The translations under genes were made by a program, and so were the position numbers. This document shows positions 53,213 through 62,474 of a stretch of DNA of 64,000 bases, one piece after another (the first letter of the stretch is position 1; each line of letters starts with the position of its first letter). This DNA is from Leptospira montravelensis (lineage in GTDB: Bacteria; Spirochaetota; Leptospiria; Leptospirales; Leptospiraceae). The notes under the pieces were generated by a model. It made no database searches and was not told the origin of the DNA. It saw nothing but the letters and a program-made list of their open reading frames with translations. The stretch is from positions 124,001 to 188,000 of the forward strand of contig NZ_RQFO01000004.1 of assembly GCF_004770045.1 (NCBI RefSeq), written 5' to 3'.

Positions 53213-53410
53213 TTAGTTGAACAAAATATTCTTTTCCCAACTATCATAGTTTCTCTAATTTAATGATATAATGTTTATGATACGGTTGATTGTATGTTTC
53301 ACTTCAATTAGATTCTGGCAGTAGTATGAAATTCAATTTAACATTTATTGATTTTTTGATGAATAAAATTTAATTATCCTGGAGAATAAATCCCTTTTAT
53401 TAATAAACTT
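53213..53410. other. Longest non-coding gap, possible promoter region
   Basis: This 198-base AT-rich gap holds no convincing gene. It contains a perfect TATAAT at 53267-53272, but the hexamer at -35 distance (53244-53249, TCATAG) is poor. A weak inverted repeat (TAGTTG at 53213-53220 area and CAACTA near 53238) has no run of T and is not a convincing terminator. A TCCTGGAG element at about 53379-53386 is too far from the ATG at 53411 for a ribosome site. Confidence 0.4.
53267..53272 (+). promoter_or_regulatory. Candidate -10 box before the Wzy-like gene
   Basis: TATAAT, with only a weak -35 hexamer 17 bases upstream. It lies in the largest gap of the window and could start a transcript for the Wzy, Wzx and transferase genes. 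Leptospira promoters are poorly defined, so this is weak evidence. Confidence 0.28.
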
Positions 53411-54721
53411 ATGATTACAAGTCTATCGATTCAAATATTGTTCGTTTGGTTTTTTATTGTTTACTTTTTGCGTGAAAAGCTTCGGAAGCGAGGATTGTTG
53501 TTAATATTTGCGATTTCATGGTTTTTCTTTTGGAATTTATTATCAACATTTTCAATTAGTGGGATCAATTCGCCAAAACAATCTACGCAATTTATTTATT
53601 TCCTCTTTTACTTATCACTTCTGTTAGGTGTATACTTGGATCGTGGTAGTGAAAATAATAAAAGCGCAATCCATCCTGATAGTTCAGAGTCTGTAGAAAT
53701 CATTGAACAGAAATATTTTCAATTACTAAAATACTTTGTAGTTCCTGTTATGGTTTCGTTTTTAATCCGCACAATTTATCTTCTTAAAACCAAGTATTCA
53801 ATCGCACAAATGAGAGCAGAAGTGTTTGGATTGAATACAGGCACCTCCGATTTATTTTACCGCTCCATTTCGGTAACAAACTTTTACTGGTTGGTGATGC
53901 ACCCAATTTTATGGGCAAGTTTACTTATCGGTTTTGTAAGATTTATTCGAACAGGGAAATTGAATATTCTCATGTGGGCGATAGTTTTATTTGTTGTGGA
54001 TAGTCTTACCACGATAGGTAGGTTTGGGATTCATTATGCTATTATCTCACTTGTCACAATGTATGGATTGTATTTGATAAAAGATAGCATTTCGAGCAAA
54101 CGAAAAATCTATGTTGGTCTCTTATCAAGTGTTCTGATTTTTATATTGATATTTATAATGATACAAATTAGAAAAGGAAATAGTTTGGAATATATCTTTG
54201 GATATTTTCTATTAGGGTATCATACAAATTCATTTGCTTTATTCGATATGGAATTACATAATCCCAATTCACTTTTATACGATTATACTTTTGGTTTGTC
54301 CTTTTTTTCAGGCTTATTTGAATTACCGATTTTTTTGTTAAACTCTTTTTTGGGTTTTTCAATCCAAAGTATTTCTGGTGAAATTGGTAGTTATCTAAAT
54401 GCAGATCGACTAGTTGGGCATAGTGAAATTTTGGGAGATTTATATTATAACGCTTTTGGATCCAATTTCTTTGTAATGTTTCGGGACGGAGGGCCTTTGT
54501 TTGTAGGAATATATGGTCTTTTGTTTGGTTTTCTATATTCGAAATTTTCTTCTTCGCTAAAAGAATCTAATCCTTTATATTCTACATTTTTAATCGGTAT
54601 GTATTATATATTAATTTATGGAATATTTAAGCCTTTTACAACGGGCGAGATTCTTCCAGGAATCCTGATAGCATTTTTGATTTATAAGATACCTGAAATC
54701 TTCATTTTTCGTAAAAAGTGA
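53411..54721 (+). CDS. wzy: O-antigen polymerase, Wzy-like
   Basis: A 436-residue integral membrane protein with roughly eleven to twelve hydrophobic segments and a sizeable loop near residues 260-360, where a hydrophilic stretch includes NADRLVGHSEILGDLYYNAFG. This layout matches oligosaccharide repeat-unit polymerases, which have little sequence conservation. The next gene is a flippase, so the pair would be Wzy and Wzx. The call is from topology and context. The start ATG lacks a close ribosome site. Confidence 0.68.
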   Translation: MITSLSIQILFVWFFIVYFLREKLRKRGLLLIFAISWFFFWNLLSTFSISGINSPKQSTQFIYFLFYLSLLLGVYLDRGSENNKSAIHPDSSESVEIIEQKYFQLLKYFVVPVMVSFLIRTIYLLKTKYSIAQMRAEVFGLNTGTSDLFYRSISVTNFYWLVMHPILWASLLIGFVRFIRTGKLNILMWAIVLFVVDSLTTIGRFGIHYAIISLVTMYGLYLIKDSISSKRKIYVGLLSSVLIFILIFIMIQIRKGNSLEYIFGYFLLGYHTNSFALFDMELHNPNSLLYDYTFGLSFFSGLFELPIFLLNSFLGFSIQSISGEIGSYLNADRLVGHSEILGDLYYNAFGSNFFVMFRDGGPLFVGIYGLLFGFLYSKFSSSLKESNPLYSTFLIGMYYILIYGIFKPFTTGEILPGILIAFLIYKIPEIFIFRKK

Positions 54722-54741
54722 AAAGAGTATAGGGCAGCTAT

Positions 54742-56028
54742 ATGAAGGTAATTGTTTATAATTTCCTTTGGATGTTCGGCGATCGAATATTCAAAATGTT
54801 ACTGGCGTTATTCGTAGGAGTTTGGATTGTCAGATACTTTGGTCCTGCCTATTACGGAAAGTTTAATTATGTAACTGCTTGGTTATCAATTTTTTCGATA
54901 TTGATTCCACTTGGAACGGAAAGTATTCTTGTAAGTGAATTCGTAAAATACGAATCAGAACGAGACAGTCTCCTTGCATCTGGATTTTTGATGTATTTAA
55001 TATCTAGTATTTTCTTTTCGCTTTTAGCATTAGTATTTATCTATTTTGCGCGTAGCGACGATTATGAATCTTTAAGTATTTGTTTGGTACTGTTGATACC
55101 AAATTTTTTGAGAAGTTTTACGATTCCGAAATATTATTTTGAATCTGTATTGAAGGTAAAGAAAATTGTTATTATAGAGAATTCCTATTTAATCCTCTTT
55201 TCAGTTATTAAAATTCTTTTTTTGTATTTTAAGGTAAAACCAATAATATTTATTTGGATGTTCGCTCTTGAAGGGATTTTTATTTCTTTAACTATCTTTA
55301 TTTATTACAATCTTAGTCATTCTTTGTTTCGAATTGCTGGATATTCTATTTTAAGAATCAAAGATTTGATCAGAAAATCCTTTCCTTTGTTACTTGCGAA
55401 TTTGTCCGTTATTGCTTATATGAAGATGGATCAAATTATGGTGGGGAATTTAGTTGGAGATAGAAATTTAGGAATTTACAGTGTAGCTGTACGTATCAGT
55501 GAAATGTGGTATTTTATTCCAATGGCAATTGCCTCTTCATTTTATCCAATGCTTATCAAAACTTTTGCTGATAATTCAGTAAAATATTATAAGATTTTAC
55601 AAACATTACATTGTTATTTGTTTTTGCTATCGTTGTGTTTGGCAATTTTTATTCATTTTTTTGGAACTACGATCGTACATATACTTTACGGCGAACAGTT
55701 CCGAATGTCCGCTGAAATTCTCAAAGTGCATATATGGACTGGTGTTTTTGTATTTTTGGGAGTTGCTGGTAGTAATGATTTAATTATAAGGGAACTACAA
55801 AAACATTCTCTATACAAAAGTCTATTTGGACTAACAATTAATTTAATTTTAAACTGGTTGTTAATTCCTGGATATGGAATTTTTGGCGCTGCTATCGCTA
55901 CATTAATTTCTCAGGTAGCTTCTAGTACTTTGTATTATTTGATACCGTCAGATACCAGAGTTTTATTTAATATCCAATTCAATTGTTTGAAAATTTGGAA
56001 GTATCCGGCTATGTTGCGAGTGTCATGA
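54742..56028 (+). CDS. wzx: Polysaccharide flippase, Wzx-like
   Basis: A 428-residue membrane protein with about twelve hydrophobic segments. The opening YNFLWMFGDRIFKMLLALFVGVWIV and RYFGPAYYGKFNY are typical of the Wzx/RfbX family, and KMDQIMVGNLVGDRNLGIYSVAVRISE in the middle is a strong family segment. It would flip the undecaprenyl-linked repeat unit across the inner membrane. It begins 20 bases after the Wzy-like gene. Confidence 0.88.
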   Translation: MKVIVYNFLWMFGDRIFKMLLALFVGVWIVRYFGPAYYGKFNYVTAWLSIFSILIPLGTESILVSEFVKYESERDSLLASGFLMYLISSIFFSLLALVFIYFARSDDYESLSICLVLLIPNFLRSFTIPKYYFESVLKVKKIVIIENSYLILFSVIKILFLYFKVKPIIFIWMFALEGIFISLTIFIYYNLSHSLFRIAGYSILRIKDLIRKSFPLLLANLSVIAYMKMDQIMVGNLVGDRNLGIYSVAVRISEMWYFIPMAIASSFYPMLIKTFADNSVKYYKILQTLHCYLFLLSLCLAIFIHFFGTTIVHILYGEQFRMSAEILKVHIWTGVFVFLGVAGSNDLIIRELQKHSLYKSLFGLTINLILNWLLIPGYGIFGAAIATLISQVASSTLYYLIPSDTRVLFNIQFNCLKIWKYPAMLRVS

Positions 56029-56029
56029 T

Positions 56030-56929
56030 GTGTTAGCACCAATTATTTTATTCGTTTATAATCGGCCAATACATACGCAGAAAGTGATAGAAGCACTTGC
56101 ATCGAATCCTGAATCAAAAAGTTCAAAGCTCTTTATTTTTTCAGACGGTCCTCGAAGAAATGTTGATATCGAAAAAGTCAATGAGGTTCGAGCTATTTGT
56201 AGAAAAGTTGAGGGATTTGAATCATTCGAGTTAGAATGTAGTGAAAGTAATTCCGGTCTTTCTGCTTCTATCATTCGTGGTGTTAGTAAAATAATAGCGA
56301 AATATGGTTCGGCGATTATTTTAGAAGATGATCTCTTAGTAAATGTTAATTTTTTAGAGTATATGAATCACTCTTTACAGAAATATCAAAATGAAAGTAA
56401 TGTAGCTAGTATTCATGCTTATCAATATCCGATAAATAATAAGAACTTACCTGATACTTTCTTTATTAAAGGAGCAGATTGTTGGGGATGGGCAACTTGG
56501 GAACGGGCATGGAATTTGTTCCAAGAAGATGGTTGTTTGCTCAGAGATCAGCTGGTAGAAAGAAAATTAGTTCGCGAATTTGATTTTAATCATTCTTATC
56601 CATACTTCCAAATGTTAGAGGACCAGATAGCTGGAAAGAATAATAGTTGGGCTATTCGTTGGTATGCATCTGCTTTTTTAGCTGACAAATACACATTGTA
56701 TCCGAAAATTTCATTGGTGAAAAATATTGGTTTAGATGGAACTGGAACACATTCAGGGTTTTCTGATTATCTAACGGGGAACCTAAATGATTTTAAACCA
56801 AAACAGTATCCCACAGAAATTCATGAAGATCCTGCTGCAAGAAAGGAAATGGAAAATTTCTTTAGGAGAGGTAAAGGATTCAATCGAATTAAATCGATAA
56901 TTTTAAAGTGTTTAAGGTTATTTTTTTAG
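56030..56929 (+). CDS. GT-A glycosyltransferase (GNT-I-like)
   Basis: A 299-residue protein with ILFVYNRPIHTQKVIEAL at the N-terminus, FIFSDGPR near residue 40 and IILEDDLLVNVNFLEYM near 95, in which EDD is the metal-binding motif. ADCWGWATWERAW in the middle is common in this group. It resembles bacterial sugar transferases of the GNT-I/PF13704-like type. The start is GTG directly after the Wzx stop. Donor and acceptor are unknown. Confidence 0.8.
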   Translation: MLAPIILFVYNRPIHTQKVIEALASNPESKSSKLFIFSDGPRRNVDIEKVNEVRAICRKVEGFESFELECSESNSGLSASIIRGVSKIIAKYGSAIILEDDLLVNVNFLEYMNHSLQKYQNESNVASIHAYQYPINNKNLPDTFFIKGADCWGWATWERAWNLFQEDGCLLRDQLVERKLVREFDFNHSYPYFQMLEDQIAGKNNSWAIRWYASAFLADKYTLYPKISLVKNIGLDGTGTHSGFSDYLTGNLNDFKPKQYPTEIHEDPAARKEMENFFRRGKGFNRIKSIILKCLRLFF

Positions 56930-57738
56930 TGATGTTAAGATTATTTTTTACAAGAATCCTTAACATAGTTAAGTTATTATTAAATGATAAATCAATCTTT
57001 TGGTTTCAAGGTCAATATGAATCTTGGGATGACGCAGTCGCGAATTCTTCTGGATATTCTGATGCAACGATATTTGAAAAAGTAAAGGAATCTGCTCTTA
57101 AAGTAAAAAAAGGTGAAGCTCTCTTTGAAAGAGATTCTTGTTGTTTTGATTTAGATGAATTTTCATTTCCTCTATCTACCTATTTGTTGTATTTAGCTTC
57201 TAGGTTCCAGAGCAGTCTTTCGATAATTGACGTAGGTGGATCATTAGGTAGTACATATTTCCAACATAAGAGGCTCTTTCAATATTTGACTGACTTAAAA
57301 TGGCATATTATAGAGCAGAAACATTATGTTGAATTCGGTAAAATAGAATTAGAAAATAAGGTTTTAAAATTTTCTGAAAATTTATCTGATAGTTTGAAAA
57401 ATACAAAGTTCAATGCAGTTCTTTTTTCTGCTTCGCTTCAGTATCTTGAGCATTGGAAAACATTTATCAATAACGTAGTAAATGCAGAGGCTGAATTTAT
57501 TATTCTCGATAGAATCCCTATTTTGCAGTCCAATCATAAAAGTTTTGTTACGATCCAACACGTTCCTGCTTATATCTATGATGCAAGTTATCCTTGTCAT
57601 TTATTTAGCCAAAAAGATTTGGATGAAAGTTTATTAAACAAATATGAAATAGTTTTTGAACTACCTGGGATGGATCACCTTCGTTTAAAAGGTGTGCCCT
57701 TGGAGTATAAATCGATTCTATTTAGGAGAAAGTTCTGA
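56929..57738 (+). CDS. Putative methyltransferase of the LIC12133 (TIGR04325) type
   Basis: A protein of about 269 residues with the family's opening FWFQGQYESWDDAVANSSGY, then SIIDVGGSLGSTYFQH, a SAM-binding-like glycine loop. The family is named after a Leptospira interrogans gene, which supports the genus. The start is uncertain: GTG 56929 overlaps the upstream stop by one base and is chosen; GTG 56908 and ATG 56932 are in frame. It overlaps the likely CTG start of the next gene by 4 bases. Sugar methylation is the probable role. Confidence 0.8.
   Translation: MMLRLFFTRILNIVKLLLNDKSIFWFQGQYESWDDAVANSSGYSDATIFEKVKESALKVKKGEALFERDSCCFDLDEFSFPLSTYLLYLASRFQSSLSIIDVGGSLGSTYFQHKRLFQYLTDLKWHIIEQKHYVEFGKIELENKVLKFSENLSDSLKNTKFNAVLFSASLQYLEHWKTFINNVVNAEAEFIILDRIPILQSNHKSFVTIQHVPAYIYDASYPCHLFSQKDLDESLLNKYEIVFELPGMDHLRLKGVPLEYKSILFRRKF
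57724..57728 (+). promoter_or_regulatory. Ribosome binding site candidate for a CTG start
   Basis: AGGAG with a 6-base spacer before CTG 57735, within the end of the methyltransferase gene. The spacing is ideal and supports CTG over TTG 57780, which has no ribosome site. Confidence 0.5.
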
Positions 57739-58166
57739 AAAGCATTCAACTTTATGTAAAAAATTCTAGTATAATTACTTTGCCGAAAATTAAAGATAAT
57801 AGGGATGGTAATTTAATCATCGCTAATTCCTTAAAGGAAATTCCCTTTGAAATCAAAAGAGTTTACTACATCAACCAATTAGAGAATTCGGTAAGTGTAA
57901 GAGGAAAACATGCTCACAAAGAATGCGAGCAGGTAATCTTTTGTATCAATGGAAGTTTTTTACTAGGTCTGGATGATGGTAAAACCCAACAAAAAATACT
58001 GATGAACCAAGATAATGTTGGGGTATTGTTAGGAAAGATGCTTTGGCATACAATGGAGGATTTTTCACCAGGATGTGTTTTGTTAGTTTTAGCCTCAGAC
58101 TATTATGATGAATCCGATTACATTCGTGATTATAACGAATTTATTAAAGTATACAGCAAAAAATGA
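57735..58166 (+). CDS. fdtA: FdtA/QdtA-type dTDP-4-keto-6-deoxyglucose 3,4-ketoisomerase
   Basis: A small cupin with [44 protein letters not shown] (the metal or active-site His residues) and a late [19 protein letters not shown], all typical of the FdtA/QdtA group. The enzyme moves the keto group from C4 to C3 so that the next gene product can aminate C3. From CTG 57735 the protein has 143 residues; from TTG 57780 it has 128 and loses the first strand. CTG overlaps the upstream stop as CTGA and has a ribosome site. Confidence 0.85.
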   Translation: MKSIQLYVKNSSIITLPKIKDNRDGNLIIANSLKEIPFEIKRVYYINQLENSVSVRGKHAHKECEQVIFCINGSFLLGLDDGKTQQKILMNQDNVGVLLGKMLWHTMEDFSPGCVLLVLASDYYDESDYIRDYNEFIKVYSKK

Positions 58167-59248
58167 TAGATTATGAAAATTTGAAGAAATTAAATGCGCC
58201 GTTTGAAGAAGAATTTCAAAAGGAATTTATCGAATTTTTAAATTCAGGCTGGTACATTTTAGGTGATAGAACAAAACTTTTTGAGCAAGAATTTGCAAGA
58301 TATTTGGATGTTCCTTTTTGTATTGGGGTAGGTAACGGACTTGATGCAATGATCATTGCATTAAATTCACTTGAGTTGCCAAGTGGTTCAGAGGTGCTTG
58401 TCCCATCTAATACGTACATTGCATCTATTCTGGCTATTTTAAAAGCAGGTTATAAACCTGTTTTAGTTGAGCCGGATATTGCAACATATAATATTGATCC
58501 TCTTCGGATAGAGGAGTTCATCACAGAAAAGACAAAAGCCATTCTAGTCGTACATTTGTATGGAAAATCATGTCAGATGGATAGTATTTCTGAAATAGCT
58601 TCAAAAAATAATTTGTATATTATTGAAGACTGTGCGCAGTCTCATGGTTCTGAATTTAAAGGAAAAAAAACTGGAACTTTTGGCGTTGGTTGTTTTAGTT
58701 TTTATCCTACGAAGAACCTGGGAGCATTAGGCGATGGTGGCGCAATAGTAACGCAGGATGAATCATTATCATTAAAATTTAAAACAATTCGTAATTATGG
58801 ATCGCAGCGTAAGTATGAAAATGAATTGATCGGAGTAAATTCTCGATTAGATGAAATTCAATCTTGTTTTTTACGTGTAAAATTAAAATATTTAAATTTA
58901 ATTAATAACCATAAACGAAAATTGGCCAATATATACTTGAATCAGTTGACTTCTGATGTCATTAAACCCGTGACACACAAAGATTATTTCGATGTATTTC
59001 ATATTTTCAATATCAGAACAAAGAAAAGAGATGAATTGAAAGAATTTCTATTAAAGAATGATATTAAAACAGAAATCCATTACCCAATCCCTCCCCATAA
59101 ACAAAAAGCAATGATAGGCGTTTTAGAAGGAAGTTACCCCATTGCTGAAGAAATTCACCAAACAACCCTTAGTCTGCCAATTTCGTATTTTCATACTGAG
59201 TCTGATGTATTAAAAGTTTGTGAAACTATAAATTCATTTTTCCAATGA
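58163..59248 (+). CDS. fdtB: FdtB/QdtB-type dTDP-3-amino-sugar aminotransferase
   Basis: A 361-residue DegT-family aminotransferase. [24 protein letters not shown] at the N-terminus and [15 protein letters not shown] with PLP lysine K184 are typical of FdtB/QdtB/TylB enzymes. It aminates C3 of the FdtA product, giving dTDP-3-amino-3,6-dideoxyhexose (Fuc3N or Qui3N). It overlaps fdtA by 4 bases and the next gene by 4. An FdtC/QdtC acetyltransferase does not follow. Confidence 0.9.
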   Translation: MIDYENLKKLNAPFEEEFQKEFIEFLNSGWYILGDRTKLFEQEFARYLDVPFCIGVGNGLDAMIIALNSLELPSGSEVLVPSNTYIASILAILKAGYKPVLVEPDIATYNIDPLRIEEFITEKTKAILVVHLYGKSCQMDSISEIASKNNLYIIEDCAQSHGSEFKGKKTGTFGVGCFSFYPTKNLGALGDGGAIVTQDESLSLKFKTIRNYGSQRKYENELIGVNSRLDEIQSCFLRVKLKYLNLINNHKRKLANIYLNQLTSDVIKPVTHKDYFDVFHIFNIRTKKRDELKEFLLKNDIKTEIHYPIPPHKQKAMIGVLEGSYPIAEEIHQTTLSLPISYFHTESDVLKVCETINSFFQ

Positions 59249-60240
59249 ACCAATACTGTACATTATTCAATTCCTTTTACCTTTTGCGCGGTTCAACTAT
59301 GATTTCTTCATTATTGGAGAACGACAAGAATGCTCATATATATGTTCTTTGTATGGATGAAAACGTAAAAGTTGCTATTGAGAAAATGTTTACTGAAAGA
59401 GTTACCGCAATTGCTTTGGCTGTTCTTGAAAATCAAACATTGCTTGATATTAAACCGAGTAGAACATTGGGCGAATATTGTTGGACTTTGACACCTTGGA
59501 TTATCAAATACTGTATTGAAAATTACCAACTTACAAGTTGTACTTATGTTGATGCTGATTTATTCTTTTTTTCAAATCCAGAATTGTTATTTCCGAAAGA
59601 TGTGGATAAATCTGTTTTTTTAACTCCTCATAACTACCATCCCAAATATGATCAATCGAGCACTTCTGGCATTTTTTGTGTACAGTTTATAAAATTTAAA
59701 AAGGATGAAAAAGGACTACGTGCTCTAAATTGGTGGGCTGACCGATGTATCGAATGGTGCTATAATCGCATTGAAGATGGAAAATTCGGCGATCAAAAAT
59801 ATTTAGATGATTGGCCGTCAAGGTTTGATGGTGTGTATGTTCAGGAAAATTTAAAAGCAACGTTAGCTCCTTGGAATTCAGAAAAGTATGAAGTTTCTCC
59901 TGCTGATAATGGAATAGTTGTGAGTGATATTGAAAATCAAAAGAAGACAAAGTTAATTTTTTACCATTTTCATGAAATTAAATTATCAAATGGATTTTTA
60001 ACTTATTCCTCTGATTATACGATTCAATCTGGATTAATTGATGTTGTATTCGAAATCTATTTTAAGCAATTAAGATACTCTGCAGACTTACTGTATAAAT
60101 TAAATATTTATAAATTAGAGAAATTACCTTCCTTAGCGGTTCTTTTCTATAATGCCTTGTTAGTGGAAAAGGAAGAAAAAAAACGAATTATTTCAGAATA
60201 TTCAATTAAAGCAAGATTTAGGAAGTTATTTAGATTTTGA
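59245..60240 (+). CDS. GT8-like glycosyltransferase
   Basis: A 331-residue GT-A-type protein. [18 protein letters not shown] near residue 95 carries the DxD motif in the setting of family 8 transferases, and [23 protein letters not shown] follows. The C-terminal 80 residues are amphipathic and end in a basic tail ([10 protein letters not shown]), suitable for membrane contact. It overlaps fdtB by 4 bases (ATGA), so it may add the 3-amino sugar. The assignment is from motifs. Confidence 0.72.
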   Translation: MNQYCTLFNSFYLLRGSTMISSLLENDKNAHIYVLCMDENVKVAIEKMFTERVTAIALAVLENQTLLDIKPSRTLGEYCWTLTPWIIKYCIENYQLTSCTYVDADLFFFSNPELLFPKDVDKSVFLTPHNYHPKYDQSSTSGIFCVQFIKFKKDEKGLRALNWWADRCIEWCYNRIEDGKFGDQKYLDDWPSRFDGVYVQENLKATLAPWNSEKYEVSPADNGIVVSDIENQKKTKLIFYHFHEIKLSNGFLTYSSDYTIQSGLIDVVFEIYFKQLRYSADLLYKLNIYKLEKLPSLAVLFYNALLVEKEEKKRIISEYSIKARFRKLFRF

Positions 60241-61589
60241 AAGTAGCTTCTATTATTTTATTAGTTCTATTATCGATCTTGAATGTTCTACCTCATCTTT
60301 CACAGGATTTATCACCATATGATACTGGTCTTTATCATCAACATATTGTGGAAATCATAAAACAAGAAGGGTTAATTATTGGTTCGGCGAATCTTCATGA
60401 TCGAATTGGATTTAATAATTCAAATTTTTATCTAGTTGCAGTTTTAGAAAAGCTGATTCCTTTTGTGCCTGGTCATTATCTTCTAAACCCACTTATATAT
60501 TTCGGAACTATCGCCTATCTGATTAGTTTAATCTTTTACCTTCCGCGTCATAAAATTGCATATAAAATAATTGCTTTAGGAGTCATTGTTTCGATAAGTT
60601 TACATCCGCTATTCATAGTGAGTATATCGCCCGACACAATAGCCTATTGTTTATCGATTGTGTTTGTTTTTAAGATTCTTCTAAAAGCTCCTGGAAGTTC
60701 GCTTTTTTCAGAGTTTCTTTTATTTGCCTTACTAGTAACCATAAAATTTTCATCTATATTTTTAGCATTTATGTTTGTTCCTTTTTTTTTAGGAAGAAAC
60801 AGAAGGTTATATTTTAATAAATTTTACGAATATATACTTATCTGTCTGGTTGTTATTGCTCCTTGGATACTTTCGAATTATTTAATTTCAGGATATATTG
60901 TATATCCCGTTCTCCAGTTCGATTTTTTAAGTCCAGAGTGGAAGTTGCCTCTTTCTCTTGCTCAGTCTCATATGGAGACTATTAAATCTTGGGCTTTGTC
61001 GCAGGGTTTAGGTAATTCAAATTATAATAATGTATGGCAGTATTGTTTAACCTGGTATGAAACATATAGTGTCAATAATATTCATGCATCGTTTTATTTA
61101 ATTGATTTATATAAAATTACATTCCCGATTTTAATCTTTTATCTTCTAGGCCTTTTGAAGAGTGCTGAAAGAAACCTTAGGTTGTATGAATTTGTTTTGG
61201 CTCTCTTTTTAATCAATATTACTTGGTTTTTTTCTGCACCGGATCCACGTTTTTCTTATGCAACTTTAATGATTTTCCCTTTTATGGTTTTTTCTTTTTC
61301 TTTTCTTAATTTTTTTAAAAGAAAATCAGCAGCCTTAAATAAAATAATCATTTTTCTTTCGATTCTGTTTTCCATTGTTAGAATTTTTCATATTGATTTT
61401 CAATTTATTGATAAAATAAAAATTCCTAAAATTCAAACGGAAGGAAATTGGGTTCCAACTAAGTATGGGTTTGTGACTTTTGAACCAAAGGCTGAGCAGT
61501 GTTGGGATGTTTCTATCTTTTGTAATCCTTATAAGAATCGAAATTTAAAATTGATCGATGGTGATTGGAAAGTGATTATTGAGAAATAA
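60237..61589 (+). CDS. Multi-span membrane protein, GT-C-like
   Basis: A 450-residue membrane protein with about ten hydrophobic segments. The first outer loop contains YDTGLYHQHIVEIIKQEG and SANLHDRIGFNNSNFYL, a pattern I associate with a family of Leptospira membrane proteins (of the LIC_10190 sort, from memory). The TTG start lies in a TTGA overlap with the GT8-like gene. A GT-C-type transfer at the outer face of the inner membrane is possible, but the function is unknown. It is followed by a 114-base gap. Confidence 0.62.
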   Translation: MKVASIILLVLLSILNVLPHLSQDLSPYDTGLYHQHIVEIIKQEGLIIGSANLHDRIGFNNSNFYLVAVLEKLIPFVPGHYLLNPLIYFGTIAYLISLIFYLPRHKIAYKIIALGVIVSISLHPLFIVSISPDTIAYCLSIVFVFKILLKAPGSSLFSEFLLFALLVTIKFSSIFLAFMFVPFFLGRNRRLYFNKFYEYILICLVVIAPWILSNYLISGYIVYPVLQFDFLSPEWKLPLSLAQSHMETIKSWALSQGLGNSNYNNVWQYCLTWYETYSVNNIHASFYLIDLYKITFPILIFYLLGLLKSAERNLRLYEFVLALFLINITWFFSAPDPRFSYATLMIFPFMVFSFSFLNFFKRKSAALNKIIIFLSILFSIVRIFHIDFQFIDKIKIPKIQTEGNWVPTKYGFVTFEPKAEQCWDVSIFCNPYKNRNLKLIDGDWKVIIEK

Positions 61590-61609
61590 TGAAATTAGTA
61601 ACTAATCGA

Positions 61610-61638
61610 TTGATCTGATTTACAAATTTTTTTAAGAT
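61610..61638 (+). promoter_or_regulatory. Candidate promoter in the 61590-61703 gap
   Basis: TTGATC at 61610-61615 and TAAGAT at 61633-61638 are separated by 17 bases, each matching the sigma-70 consensus at four of six positions. They lie about 65 bases before the GT2 gene. The rest of the gap is AT-rich and shows no terminator. The evidence is weak because such matches are common in AT-rich DNA. Confidence 0.25.
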
Positions 61639-61703
61639 TCAAAGATTTAAGTGATTCTAGTTTAATACCGCCTCCGAAATAGATACATAGTCTGGATTTT
61701 ATA

Positions 61704-62459
61704 ATGCCTCAACCATATTTTTCTGTAATAACTATCAATAAGAATAATCTAATTGGATTAATAAAGACTTTTGAATCAGTTCAAAAGCAGACTTGTCGAG
61801 ATTTCGAATTTATAGTAATCGATGGAATTTCTAACGATGGTAGTGTCGAATTTCTTCGAGAGAAAGAAGTTTATATCTCAAAATTAAAGATTGAAACTGA
61901 TAAAGGAATTTATGATGCACAAAATAAAGGGATTCTATTAAGTGAAGGTGAATTTCTTATTTTTTTAAATTCTGGCGATGTCTTTTCAACAGAAAATGTT
62001 TTAGAGAATGTTAAAACACTTAACTCACATGCTGATCTTATTTATGGTGATGTTACAGTTTTGAATCAAAATCACTCAACATTGATTCAATATCCAAACG
62101 ATATTAATCTTAAATTTTGGATAGATAATGTTATATGCCACCAAGCTGTATTCTTTAGAAGAACTTTGTTCCAAATTTTAGGTCTATACGATTTGAATTA
62201 TAAATTTTGTAGTGATCAAAAATTTCTGATAACAGTATGGGTAAACGAAAAGCTAAAAAAAGATTATTTTTCAGCCTCGATTGCGGATTATGATGAAACT
62301 GGTGTGTCTTCAAATATAAAAAACAGAAGGAAGATTATTTTCGAACTTTTTAAGATACGTTTTTTACTTCTGCCTTGGGAGTTAAAGGTTATGTTATTGT
62401 TTTTGTCTGCTAAGTTAAAAGTGAAGCAGATAGTTAGGAACATATTTTTTAAATTATAA
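61704..62459 (+). CDS. Glycosyltransferase family 2 protein
   Basis: A 251-residue GT-A protein with FSVITINKNNLIGLIKTFESV at the N-terminus, VIDGISNDGSVEF, and DKGIYDAQNKGI, the WcaA/PssE-like pattern. The metal-binding motif is LNSGDVF near residue 92. It is somewhat short, with a C-terminal amphipathic region. It is followed after 15 bases by a GT4 gene. The donor sugar is not evident. Confidence 0.87.
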   Translation: MPQPYFSVITINKNNLIGLIKTFESVQKQTCRDFEFIVIDGISNDGSVEFLREKEVYISKLKIETDKGIYDAQNKGILLSEGEFLIFLNSGDVFSTENVLENVKTLNSHADLIYGDVTVLNQNHSTLIQYPNDINLKFWIDNVICHQAVFFRRTLFQILGLYDLNYKFCSDQKFLITVWVNEKLKKDYFSASIADYDETGVSSNIKNRRKIIFELFKIRFLLLPWELKVMLLFLSAKLKVKQIVRNIFFKL

Positions 62460-62474
62460 AATGGTAAGAAATTT

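Noticed and set aside
53213..53245. Rho-independent terminator after the initiating transferase
   Set aside because: The inverted repeat TAGTTG/CAACTA is short, has a long loop and no T run.
53271..53324. A 17-codon frame in the gap before wzy
   Set aside because: It is very short, has no ribosome site and overlaps the candidate -10 box.
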